Below are positions 43,022-51,443 of a stretch of 64,000 bases of DNA, in pieces. Source of the DNA: Chlorobium sp. N1 (lineage in GTDB: Bacteria > Bacteroidota > Chlorobiia > Chlorobiales > Chlorobiaceae); assembly GCF_004332115.1 (NCBI RefSeq), contig NZ_SJPA01000001.1, positions 1 to 64,000 of the forward strand. Reading direction: 5' to 3'. The notes beneath the pieces were generated by a model, which was not told the DNA's origin, did not search any database, and worked only from the letters and a program-made list of their open reading frames with translations. The number at the start of each line of letters is the position of its first letter. Within the stretch, counting starts at the first letter, position 1. The translations under genes were made by a program, and so were the position numbers.

Positions 43022-43121
43022 GGGGGTGGTCGTTAGGAACTCCGGGTTCTCGATGGGGTTTGCACTGAATATACGCTCCCCCCTCTCGAAATCCCTAACA
43101 CGGGCCTGGAAGGCAGCGCTA

Positions 43122-43892
43122 TCAGCCGGTCATGGCGCCTGGAACAGCCGGCCAGGGTGTACAGCGCCATGAAGCGTCGTCCCCGCATGAAACCCGCAGC
43201 GAGCGTGACTCGGCAAACGAAACATGCATCGAGCAGCCTGCGCAAGTATAGGCCTCACTGGAGTAGTTCGTCCAGTTGCCGCTTCCGCAGTGCGGGCAGA
43301 CGGCCGTAACGATTTCGTGGAGACGGCGCTCGACGAACCCCCAGGAGGCGCGCTCGAACCCCTGCGTTTCAGCACGGAGCAGGACGGCCTCTCCGGCTGC
43401 AGTCAGGGACGCAAACCGCTCGTCGATCTCGGCATAACCCTCCCGGCAGACATCGTAGAAGTATTTCAGCACCAGCGCCTTCCACTCATAGCTCCAGCTC
43501 ACCATCTCATAGAGTTCCGGCATGGGCAGCGCCGTGCGCCTCAATGCGTCCAGAACAAGGGCGATGCGCCCCTCGTGGACCGTTGCACCCTCAATACTGC
43601 GCAAAAAGGTACCGACCAGTACCCCGTCGCTGACGCTGAGAACACCGCGGCGCAGCGTACGATCGATGCGCCGCCACTCCGTCGCACCCTTCATGAGCGG
43701 CAGAAACCGACCGTTCAGACGTTCAGAAGCGATCATGGCGGTATGGGATGGTGCTTCCGCATGCCGAACAGCCGACGAAAGCAGGATGAACGGCTCCGGG
43801 AGAGTCGCGGGAAAAACCCGGAAATCCGGCCCTGCGCTTTGCAGCCGAACCCCGAGAAAAAACATTGCCGGCGGTCGCACTGGATTGATCAT
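43122..43892 (-). CDS. Winged-helix plus zinc-ribbon protein, paralogue of the deacetylase tail
   Basis: This 256-residue protein has no named family that I recognise. Residues about 75-235 match the cytoplasmic C-terminus of the deacetylase-glycosidase protein at 45871-48345. In one 49-residue stretch starting RIALVLDAL I count 32 identities, and both have two CxxC pairs with identical spacing (here C199/C202 and C217/C220). The predicted shape is a winged helix followed by a zinc ribbon, suggesting DNA or protein binding. No signal peptide or membrane span is convincing. Start choice is uncertain: ATGs at codons 10 and 53 are alternatives and none has a ribosome site. It lies 100 bases upstream of rmuC on the same strand. 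Confidence 0.75.
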   Translation of the reverse strand: MINPVRPPAMFFLGVRLQSAGPDFRVFPATLPEPFILLSSAVRHAEAPSHTAMIASERLNGRFLPLMKGATEWRRIDRTLRRGVLSVSDGVLVGTFLRSIEGATVHEGRIALVLDALRRTALPMPELYEMVSWSYEWKALVLKYFYDVCREGYAEIDERFASLTAAGEAVLLRAETQGFERASWGFVERRLHEIVTAVCPHCGSGNWTNYSSEAYTCAGCSMHVSFAESRSLRVSCGDDASWRCTPWPAVPGAMTG

Positions 43893-44357
43893 CGCGTTGC
43901 ATATGGATGAAGACCGCCGGCAGCATTGGTGCTCTCATAAAAAAAAGCAGGAGAGGCCTAAGCAAGAGGAGGCTGTACTGCATGAACTGAAGGAATTATC
44001 AATGAGAGAAATAACGGTACACATCATTCAACAAAAACCATACCAGAAACCACAGAGAAAGCCATATCTCAATACATCGATATATTTTAGCCGAATCGGA
44101 CCGCACACCTGATGCAACGTTCAGAGCGACCATGATGCGACAGGTGACCCACTATGAAACAATACGTCCACACTGCCGTCCAGATAAACGTGTTGTTCGC
44201 TGACGGATCCAGGCTGGAAAGGCATTTGCTTACCCAGAGCTTGACGAATAACAGCCAAATCGCTTCATAGCAACAAGTACGCGACACTTTCCGTATCTAT
44301 GCATGCAAGGAAAAGCCTGTAAAAGCATAAAACCTTGCGCCTCGATGCCGCCGATTC
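43893..44357. other. Low-GC intergenic region at the edge of the accessory island
   Basis: These 465 bases are clearly A/T-richer than the flanking housekeeping DNA. They hold the promoter of the winged-helix/zinc-ribbon gene on one side and the start of a decayed transposase on the other. Short open frames exist but none looks coding. No terminal inverted repeat of the transposase could be identified. Confidence 0.5.
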
Positions 44358-44917
44358 ATGTACCATCCGAAGCTTCATCAGCCCACGTTCGAAAATTCCC
44401 ATCTGCCGTTCGGCGGAAAACTCGATCCGGAAAACCGGAGGGTTACGCTCGCAGCTCTGGTGCCGTGGCATGTCGCCGAGAAGAATTACGCGAGGAACAT
44501 CCCTTCGAAAACAGGAGCTCCGGCACTGACGGTCCGCAGCGCGCCGGGTTCACTCATCATCAACGAGCAGCGCGGCCTTTCGAAGGCCGAGACGGCAGAA
44601 CAGATCAAGGAGAACCCGTATCTCCAGTTCTTCATCGGCCTTGAATCGTACCGGTATGCAGCGCCCTTCGATGCCTCGATGCCGAACCACGTCCGCAAGC
44701 GCCTGAAACATACGGATCTGGCGGCGTTGCAGGAGGAACTCCTGCAACGCCATCTGGCCGAAAAGCGAAAGAGGGCGGAGGACAAGGAAGGAAACAAAGA
44801 CGGCGAGGATGACGGAGATGGTGGTCCCGCCAACAAAGGCAAGCTCATCGTTGACGCCACCTGTGCACCGGCCTGCTCAACGATGCCCGAGAGATGAGCG
44901 AGCGGATCATCGACGTG
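44358..44917 (+). pseudogene. Truncated, frameshifted IS5-type transposase (DUF772 N-terminal part)
   Basis: The first 165 residues match the N-terminus of IS5/IS1182-like transposases: LPFGGKLDPENRRVTLAALV, GAPALTVRSAPGSLIINEQ, EQIKENPYLQFFIGLESYRY, and GKLIVDATCAPA. After CAPA the usual continuation is missing and the frame breaks. The next family segment (LLNDAREMSERIID) appears in another frame from 44873, so a small deletion removed the intervening residues. The sequence then ends near 44917, and the whole catalytic core is lost. The element is dead and marks a past insertion at the island's edge, immediately beside the end of the chitosanase-like gene. Confidence 0.88.
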
Positions 44918-44929
44918 CCCATAGATGGA

Positions 44930-45811
44930 TCAGTGCCCCGTTCCGCTCCGACAGGGACCCAGGCCCCCAGCCACAGCTTCAGGCAGGACACAGCCGACAG
45001 CAGCAGCTGCCGCTGCCACGCCTCCGGCCTCATCAAGCATTTTACGGGTAATAGCCTCAATGGAGTGAACCTCACGGGGCCAGGGATACCGGCCAGCCGA
45101 TCCGGGAAAAACGATATAGAGTATCCTGCCCATCGGCCTTGACGGACCGGTTCTGGCCGAAACGTCCTTACCTCCGAGCCGGCATGCCAGGGCAATGGAA
45201 ATCTCGCCAAGAGGATGCCGTCGTGGACCGATATCAGCAACGACAAAACCCGACGAGCATCCGCTGGCAAGGTTCACAGCAACACCGTAGTCGCCGATTT
45301 GGCCCACCCCCTCGAGAGCGGCGAAGGTCTCAGGAAAAACGATGTATGGCACCCTCGACGCATCAACATAACGACGCGAATCGGTATCGGCCCACCGCAA
45401 ATCCTTGAGGGCTGTCATAGAGACATAATACCCGGCATGCGGACCGGATTTCAAGATATAGGGCCTGCTGTTGTCCGCAGGATCAGGAACAAGCACGGTA
45501 TCCCACCACGAAGTGCGGGGATATCCCGCATTCGAGAGATCATCAAGTCCCGTATTCTTCGGATGGTAGGCTTCCGGCGCTCCGTCGGCATCGATGGTCA
45601 TGAAACCCGTCGCATAGCAGTACGCCCGATTCCCCTGTAATGTATGGATGCTCGTCCCGCGATACTTTTTCCACACCGTCGCTTTCCTGGCCGCGGCACG
45701 CAGGTCACCCGCTGCCGAAACAGCGATGCAGGAGGCAAGCGCGAGCAGAGGCACTGAATGCTTGATACGCCGGACAAAACCAGCAATGGCAACTGAAGGG
45801 CTGGTACGCAC
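44930..45811 (-). CDS. Secreted GH75-like chitosanase-type glycoside hydrolase
   Basis: The 293-residue protein has a signal peptide (RRIKHSVPLLALASCIAVSAAG). The mature part resembles fungal/bacterial GH75 chitosanases: AYCYATGFMTIDADGAPEA near the start, VPYIVFPETFAAL, and GDYGVAVNLASGCSSGFVVAD leading to IGPRRHPLGEISIALA with likely acidic catalytic residues (ADxG and GE). Such enzymes cut partially deacetylated glucosamine polymers, which fits the polysaccharide synthase and deacetylase encoded just upstream (59-base gap). The last 40 residues are Ala/Gly-rich, and the stop lies about 12 bases from the transposase remnant, so the C-terminus may have been altered by that event. Confidence 0.75.
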   Translation of the reverse strand: MRTSPSVAIAGFVRRIKHSVPLLALASCIAVSAAGDLRAAARKATVWKKYRGTSIHTLQGNRAYCYATGFMTIDADGAPEAYHPKNTGLDDLSNAGYPRTSWWDTVLVPDPADNSRPYILKSGPHAGYYVSMTALKDLRWADTDSRRYVDASRVPYIVFPETFAALEGVGQIGDYGVAVNLASGCSSGFVVADIGPRRHPLGEISIALACRLGGKDVSARTGPSRPMGRILYIVFPGSAGRYPWPREVHSIEAITRKMLDEAGGVAAAAAAVGCVLPEAVAGGLGPCRSGTGH

Positions 45812-45870
45812 GAGGAGCGGTTCATTTTGGTTGAAAAATACCGAACGGGAAGTCGCGAGGCATCATAGGC

Positions 45871-48345
45871 TCAGCCGGCGGCCGATGCTGTTGCGCGCAC
45901 CAGCCCGCCTCCGGCCGTGTAGACCGCAAGCACCGAAGAATCTTCCAGCCTATGCGGTTTCCCGCATCCTGAACACTCATAGGTTAGCCAATAGAAACTG
46001 GTAAGTGTTTCCGCTCCGCAATCAGGACATACCACCAGCAGCGACTCACGAAGCCGTTCCTCAATAAAAGCCCAGAATTGCGCATCAAAGCCCTCCGTTC
46101 GAGCCTTCTCCAGTGCGGATAGCCCCTCCGGCGTCAGCATGAGATTCTGGTTGTCGATCTCAGCGTAACCAAGCAGACAGACCTCATGCAGATACTTCAA
46201 CGCCAGGGCCATCCACTCTCTCGATCCGGACACGGCCTCATAGAGAATCGGCATGGGAGACGAGGATCGATCAATGGCGTCGAGCACAAGCGCGACCCTG
46301 TTCTGATGGACCCCACGGGCATCATAACTGCGCAGCAAGCCGCACACCTGATCTGCCGATGGCCCGTCGAGGATTCCGGCTTTAATCCTGACATCAACCT
46401 CAACCCAGGCGACCTTGCCGGGAACGTCAGCGTTCGCAGAGTTCTCGACACCACTGCCGGAACTCTTCCTGCCGAACACGGGCATTGCAACCATATTGAA
46501 CACAACCACCATCAACAGGGTAAAGGCTCCCGGCAAAACGGGAAATCCCTGAAAAGTACGCGTATCAGCCGAAAGCATAACAAAAGGCCTGAGGCCCTGC
46601 CCGTCAAATGCCCGGTTTATCATCTCAAGGCCCTGCTCGTTGAAACTCCGTTCACCTCTCTGATTCCCGAAAACCGCACTATAGGATGAAAAACCCATGC
46701 CGTCCCCCCCTCGGGAAAGAGCGCCCAGGATGGACGATAAATATTCATTCGAAACAATGCGACCGGCCGAAGGGCCAACGATCCTCAAGAGGAGAGGCTT
46801 TTCCCCCACCCTCATCCTGAAGGAAACAATACTCCGCTCAATCAGTCCAGTATCGTCGGGCGTCCCCGAAACCATGATGCGGGGCACAAGGAAATCGAAA
46901 GCAGGTGCAAGCAGCGAAACCTCCTGACCTGAAAGCTCGGCGTTATTGAAACTGTATACCTTGTCGCTCTGCAATTCCGCGGAAAACTCGACGTTCCTGC
47001 CCCCCCCTGCTTTTCTGACGGCCGTACCGACAGCTTCAGCATACTCGGCAACGTTGTTGCTCCGCCAGTTCACCCAAGAGTTATAGTGCGTGGTGAGCAG
47101 AGCATTCAGTGAGGGAACGGAGCCGGGAGTTGCAGATTCGGCAAACGAAGCGATACATCCCTTGCTGTAGTCGTAGTCAAGATCGGGATATGAGATGCGA
47201 TCGAGATGGATTCCGTCGACACCGTAGTTCCTGATGATTTCCGTGACGGTGGACTTCATGTATTCGACCACTTCCGGGTTTGAGGGGGACATCCAGTTTG
47301 CCGAAAGCCGACCATTCTGGGCAGTCATAGCCCAGCCGTGATGTTTTTTGAGAACCTGCGTATCGGAAAGACCGGAAAGCCAGGCATGCACCTTCACGTT
47401 CAGCCCCCTGCTCCGCAGCAGACTCAGCGTTCTGCCGAATACATCGTCGGCGCTTTTCGGGCCGTAATAAAAGGTCCCCTGTGCATCCTTGGCCATCAAA
47501 AAAACATCAGTCACCGACGTCCTTGCAATATTGCTGACGATATATTCAGGGGAAAATCGCCCTTCGCTGAAATCGACCCAAACGGCATATCGTTCAGGTT
47601 GATGCGACTGGATTTCAGCGATATACTGATCTGCAGTAACGAACCGTCCGCCCTCGTTTTTGACGTAACCGATGAAATTCCTAAGCGCCTTCGGATGGAT
47701 GGCGGCATTTTTCGGATGCAGAAGGATGACGGCAGGCTGACCGAGGACGCTTTTGCTGCGGTAGAGCTCCTTCAAGGCATTCTCGAAATCCTTTCCGCTC
47801 ATGTGTTGCTCGACGATAAGATCATAATCGGAAGCGAGCATCGCACCACGGCGTATGTCTGAAATCGGCATTTCGGCAATGACAGCCTGTTCCTCCCAGT
47901 GTTCCGAATCCGAACTGTCATAGAGAAATCCCTGCGCCCGCAACGCTTTCATGACCCGTTCGTCATACTCCATGTATGGCGCACGGAACCAGACAACCGG
48001 CTTTTTGGTAATCGACTCCAGAATCGTCTTTGAAATGCGGATTTCGCTCTCGAGAGAGTCCTGCGACAACGTCGGAAGATGCGGGTGGGCATGTGAGTGA
48101 GACCCGATGGTATTGCCGGCCTTCGACAGCGTATCGACAACGGCAGGATATGCAACGGCGAACTTACCCGTAATGAAATAGGTGGCAGGGACATCGATAC
48201 CGAGAGTTTCCAGTGCCGCGACGTCACCATCCAGCTCGGTATCCAGAGTGAGAAGAACAGGCACGGGCAGGGGCTTGGCTGCACATGCCGTCAGTGAGGC
48301 AAAGAGTGAAAAGAGAATGCAGACCGTCGAGATGATGCTTTTCAT
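45871..48345 (-). CDS. Lipoprotein: CE4 deacetylase, GHL10 glycosidase, membrane span, cytoplasmic winged helix and zinc ribbon
   Basis: The 824-residue protein opens with a lipoprotein signal (LTAC lipobox, C21). Residues about 28-245 are a CE4 polysaccharide deacetylase with HSHAH (83-87) and RAPY (122-125); motif 1 reads LDTE (35-37), where the usual second Asp is Thr. Residues about 255-590 are a GHL10/DUF187-like glycosidase with GVDGIHLDRISYP (377-389). One transmembrane segment (603-624) follows, then about 200 residues with a winged-helix-like part and a zinc ribbon (C773/C776, C791/C794). The first two domains parallel PgaB, which deacetylates and cuts poly-N-acetylglucosamine during export. 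The tail places a nucleic-acid- or protein-binding module in the cytoplasm. It follows the synthase gene by 33 bases. Confidence 0.85.
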   Translation of the reverse strand: MKSIISTVCILFSLFASLTACAAKPLPVPVLLTLDTELDGDVAALETLGIDVPATYFITGKFAVAYPAVVDTLSKAGNTIGSHSHAHPHLPTLSQDSLESEIRISKTILESITKKPVVWFRAPYMEYDERVMKALRAQGFLYDSSDSEHWEEQAVIAEMPISDIRRGAMLASDYDLIVEQHMSGKDFENALKELYRSKSVLGQPAVILLHPKNAAIHPKALRNFIGYVKNEGGRFVTADQYIAEIQSHQPERYAVWVDFSEGRFSPEYIVSNIARTSVTDVFLMAKDAQGTFYYGPKSADDVFGRTLSLLRSRGLNVKVHAWLSGLSDTQVLKKHHGWAMTAQNGRLSANWMSPSNPEVVEYMKSTVTEIIRNYGVDGIHLDRISYPDLDYDYSKGCIASFAESATPGSVPSLNALLTTHYNSWVNWRSNNVAEYAEAVGTAVRKAGGGRNVEFSAELQSDKVYSFNNAELSGQEVSLLAPAFDFLVPRIMVSGTPDDTGLIERSIVSFRMRVGEKPLLLRIVGPSAGRIVSNEYLSSILGALSRGGDGMGFSSYSAVFGNQRGERSFNEQGLEMINRAFDGQGLRPFVMLSADTRTFQGFPVLPGAFTLLMVVVFNMVAMPVFGRKSSGSGVENSANADVPGKVAWVEVDVRIKAGILDGPSADQVCGLLRSYDARGVHQNRVALVLDAIDRSSSPMPILYEAVSGSREWMALALKYLHEVCLLGYAEIDNQNLMLTPEGLSALEKARTEGFDAQFWAFIEERLRESLLVVCPDCGAETLTSFYWLTYECSGCGKPHRLEDSSVLAVYTAGGGLVRATASAAG

Positions 48346-48378
48346 GACTGGCTCCAGGGATCGATTATTGCCGGATTG

Positions 48379-49758
48379 TTACCACGTGTTGCTGCGCTCC
48401 TGCATTTCATACGAATAGGCCACGATTCGCATATAGCTCAGAAAGATGCGATAGGGTTGCGTCATGAACGAAGCCAGTGCCAGTGAAGGAGTCAGCAAGC
48501 CGGCACGCATGAGAGGCGCGATTCCCTGCAGTGCAGTGATGCACTCCAGAATGAGCATATATATCAATCCGAGCTTCAAAAACAGGAGCGGCAGAAAGGA
48601 TATGATGACGAGAAAAGGATACACCCCGAGGAAGAGCAGCTCCATGAATGCGCTTCCGTAGCCTATGAACAGCGACCACGGGAGCCAGAAGCGGCTGATA
48701 GGGCCGCCAATACCGGAAAACAACATCCTGCGGTGCTCACGATAGACCTGAAGATGTCCCCTCGACCAACGAAGGCGTTGCTTGCCGAGCCCCTTCCACT
48801 TCGTCATCCCCGACGTATAAGAGACGGCCCTGGGTTCATAAACGGCACGGTAGCCGAGTTCCATCATCTCAAGGGTTATGTCGAAATCCTCGGCCAGGGT
48901 CCTGCTCCGGTATCCGCCAACCTCAAGCAGTACGTTGCGGCGGAAAGCGGTGGCGGGCCCCGGGCAAATACTCACAGCGCCGCCCGACTTAAGCTGGGCC
49001 GCCTTGATTATATTTTGCCCGTAGATATACTCGATGGTCTGCATCCTGAGCAGGTAGCTATCATGGTGCTGGGGCAGCACCATTCCGGCAACCGCACCGA
49101 TGGTGGCATCAGTGAACCTGGCAACAAGATAGCGCAGAACCTTCGGATCGAGCGTTGAATCGGAATCGGTGAAAAAGATAATTTCACCTTTTGCCTTTTC
49201 AATTCCCTGATTGAGCGCCTCAACCTTTCCCCTGTTGGTGCGTAATCGTATGACCGACACGTCGTAGTGCTCGATAATCGGGAGGGTTAGATCCTTCGAT
49301 CCATCGTCGACGATGATGACTTCATATGCCGGATAATCGAGAGCGAGGGCGGATTCGATGCACTGAGCGATGCGCTCCTCCTCGTTAAAGGAGGGAATGA
49401 TGACCGACACGAAAGGAAGCGATGAATTAACGGCTTCCACCCTGTCAGGCAGCATAGAAAGACCGAGAAACAACAGAAACGGGAAAAGAGCCCCCGCTAG
49501 ATATATGAGGAAAAACAGGTCAAGGACCTGATGCATCCATGCCGGAAACGACTGGCTCGGCTCTCCCCAGATAAGGAGATTAAGCGAGTCAACCTGCCCC
49601 GGCATGAGATGCCAGACAATCATGGCAACGGCCAGGGAGACTGATGCGGTCAACATCACGGCCAAAGGATGTCGAACCCTGAAAGGCGAGGGCGCGATGC
49701 CGTCAGGAGCAAGCGATATGGTCGGACTATGGCTCATCTGGAACTCCGGGTGGTTCAT
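48379..49758 (-). CDS. PgaC-like family 2 polysaccharide synthase
   Basis: The 459-residue membrane glycosyltransferase has two N-terminal spans (about 30-105) and a GT2 catalytic domain with all processive motifs: IIVDDGS, FTDSDSTLD, TLAEDFDIT and KQRLRWSRG (the QxxRW motif). C-terminal spans follow (about 340-440). This is the layout of PgaC/IcaA, which polymerises UDP-N-acetylglucosamine and extrudes the chain across the inner membrane. No PgaD/IcaD-like small subunit and no PilZ domain are encoded nearby. It lies 5 bases after the outer-membrane protein gene and before the deacetylase, so the operon makes and processes one polymer, most likely a beta-linked hexosamine. Confidence 0.9.
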   Translation of the reverse strand: MNHPEFQMSHSPTISLAPDGIAPSPFRVRHPLAVMLTASVSLAVAMIVWHLMPGQVDSLNLLIWGEPSQSFPAWMHQVLDLFFLIYLAGALFPFLLFLGLSMLPDRVEAVNSSLPFVSVIIPSFNEEERIAQCIESALALDYPAYEVIIVDDGSKDLTLPIIEHYDVSVIRLRTNRGKVEALNQGIEKAKGEIIFFTDSDSTLDPKVLRYLVARFTDATIGAVAGMVLPQHHDSYLLRMQTIEYIYGQNIIKAAQLKSGGAVSICPGPATAFRRNVLLEVGGYRSRTLAEDFDITLEMMELGYRAVYEPRAVSYTSGMTKWKGLGKQRLRWSRGHLQVYREHRRMLFSGIGGPISRFWLPWSLFIGYGSAFMELLFLGVYPFLVIISFLPLLFLKLGLIYMLILECITALQGIAPLMRAGLLTPSLALASFMTQPYRIFLSYMRIVAYSYEMQERSNTW

Positions 49759-49763
49759 AGTGT

Positions 49764-50726
49764 TCAGAAAATCGGAAACCAGCAGGCAATACCCGCCTTT
49801 ACGTCATGATCCAGATTCTGCGGCGTATCGAAATAACTGACGAAGAGATACTCGGCATAAAGATCTACATTGCCTGGAAGGTAACGACCAAGCTGGATCC
49901 GAATCCCCGGACCATACTGCACATTATTGAACCAGGAAACCCGGTTCCAGTCTTTATCGAGAAAATCGTTGACTAGGTCGACCGTGAAATAGGGCTTGAA
50001 GGAAGCCTTTCCGACATCGACTCCTGCACCCACTTTCGAAGAAAGCGTACCGAGAAGAAAATCATCCTCACCCCTGTCGCTGAATGCCGTGGTATTCCAG
50101 GCCAACTCGCCCCAGCTTTCCGTCCAGATACTGAAACCTCTGCCGATGGGCCGCTCATGGGAAAACCAGAACGAGAGGCCGCTCTTGACATTCTGCTGCG
50201 CTATGCCGTCCGGCAACGGATCCTTCGAACTGTCGAAGGACGATGTCATGAGCTGATACTCCGAAAACAGGGACGCGCTCACTCCTCCGACATACTCTTC
50301 AGCGGTGTTCATGAAGGAATGCTCGGTGGTGAGTTTCACTCCGCCGGAAAAAATCTGGTTGTTGTTCCAGTAACTCCTGTTCCAAGGACGGGTGCCGAAA
50401 TCATAGGTAAGGGCTACCCTCCCGTATGGGGCAAGATAAAAGGCTTCGCTGAGGTAGTGGCGCCCCTCGATGGTAACGGGAACAGAAAAGAGATAGTAGC
50501 CACTTCCACTGTCCAGGCCGCTCTCATCGCGCGTACGGCTGAAATTGTACTCCGAATAGTACGACTCAAGTCCGCTCTCGACCCGAATCACGTCCGACGG
50601 CTTCTGATAGCGGTCGGCCGCCACTGCAGGATTCGAACCGAAGACCGTTCCGGCGGCGATAAGGCATCCCGCGGCAACCCTGACCATTTGACTGCAACAT
50701 GCCATAACACAACTGTTTTGATTCAC
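49764..50726 (-). CDS. Outer-membrane beta-barrel, NfrA/PgaA C-terminal-like, for polymer export
   Basis: The 320-residue protein has a signal peptide (VAAGCLIAAGTVFGSNPAVAA), many amphipathic beta strands (alternating aromatic residues) and a C-terminal Phe, as expected of an outer-membrane barrel. The end (YGPGIRIQLG, then DLYAEYLFVSYFDTPQNL) resembles the barrel domain of NfrA and PgaA. The TPR superhelix of PgaA is missing, so this would be a barrel-only exporter. The start may be the GTG at 50726 or the ATG seven codons later; neither has a good ribosome site. It is the first gene of the exopolysaccharide operon. Confidence 0.75.
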   Translation of the reverse strand: MNQNSCVMACCSQMVRVAAGCLIAAGTVFGSNPAVAADRYQKPSDVIRVESGLESYYSEYNFSRTRDESGLDSGSGYYLFSVPVTIEGRHYLSEAFYLAPYGRVALTYDFGTRPWNRSYWNNNQIFSGGVKLTTEHSFMNTAEEYVGGVSASLFSEYQLMTSSFDSSKDPLPDGIAQQNVKSGLSFWFSHERPIGRGFSIWTESWGELAWNTTAFSDRGEDDFLLGTLSSKVGAGVDVGKASFKPYFTVDLVNDFLDKDWNRVSWFNNVQYGPGIRIQLGRYLPGNVDLYAEYLFVSYFDTPQNLDHDVKAGIACWFPIF

Positions 50727-51090
50727 CCTTCAACCCACATTCTGCCGCATCCGTAATGCGGATGCGAGCAGAGCAAGCCACACCGAACAAAACATGCAAT
50801 AGCCGTGCCAGCATAAAAAAAGCAAAGAAGGATAACTGAAAAGAGCACTCGCGGCCACCAGACCGCAAAACCGTAGAAGAAGCGTACCGCCGGATTTGTG
50901 TCAACCTGAACGTCAAACTGACTCGGGCAATGATCTAAAATGCAACAGGAGAGACAGTTTTCATGAACCCTCACCGTCCGAAGGACGGGCAGCGCGACAG
51001 CGTGGCTGCAGGGCCCTCCTCACCATGAAAAGAGTGGCGAAAATTTGCATAACCGTTACTTTTTGCTTACCTATACATTCCATTTCAGAC
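50727..51090. other. Regulatory region between the exopolysaccharide operon and tRNA-Cys
   Basis: These 364 bases hold the promoter of the exopolysaccharide operon and, on the other strand, that of tRNA-Cys. A perfect 8-bp hairpin with a 5-base loop (CGCATCCG at 50746-50753, CGGATGCG at 50759-50766) lies in the leader, 20-40 bases before the first start codon. It could affect translation or be an operator. TATACA at 51072-51077 is a plausible tRNA -10. No coding sequence is evident. Confidence 0.5.
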
Positions 51091-51161
51091 GGCGAAGTGG
51101 CCGAGTGGCTAGGCAGAGGTCTGCAAAACCTCGTACAGCGGTTCGAATCCGCTCTTCGCCT
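51091..51161 (+). tRNA. tRNA-Cys (anticodon GCA)
   Basis: The cloverleaf closes: acceptor GGCGAAG pairs with CTTCGCC, the anticodon stem GAGGT/ACCTC encloses loop CTGCAAA with GCA at 51123-51125, and the T arm is AGCGG-TTCGAAT-CCGCT. The discriminator base is T (U73), as in cysteine tRNAs. No CCA is encoded. A terminator follows 30 bases later. Confidence 0.96.
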
Positions 51162-51191
51162 CCCAGAGAGGCTTTCACGAAAAGCAATACA

Positions 51192-51224
51192 AAAAAACCC
51201 CCTGTAGACACAGGGGTTTTTTTG
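51192..51224 (+). terminator. Terminator of tRNA-Cys
   Basis: A stem of ACCCCTGT-type sequence (arms about 51192-51206 and 51211-51224, CCCCTGT/ACAGGGG) with a 4-base loop is flanked by A-runs upstream and a 7-base T-run downstream. Confidence 0.93.
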
Positions 51225-51368
51225 TGTTTCCCCTTCGGCATGCAGGGGCATATCCTACCTGCAATGCAGGGAAAATGGGGTATATTTCAGGGGTACGATT
51301 CCATTCCGGATGGGGACACAAACTGAACCCCCCCCCAAAAGAGCCCGAATAGTCGGGCGAGGGGCGAT

Positions 51369-51400
51369 AAAAAAAAGCCTGTCGGGATCGACAGGCTTTT
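51369..51400 (-). terminator. Terminator of the 8-amino-sugar/LPS operon
   Basis: AAAAGCCTGTCG (51373-51384) and CGACAGGCTTTT (51389-51400) are perfect 12-bp arms; on the minus strand the hairpin is followed by a T-run. It lies about 45 bases after the last gene of the five-gene operon. Confidence 0.9.
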
Positions 51401-51443
51401 GCTTTTTCAGCCGGAGCCTCCGGCTAGTGTCTCTGCCCCCCTC

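Noticed and set aside
51409-51426. A second small hairpin (AGCCGGAG/CTCCGGCT) near the LPS operon terminator
   Set aside because: It lies beside a strong intrinsic terminator and has no T-run; I see no separate role.
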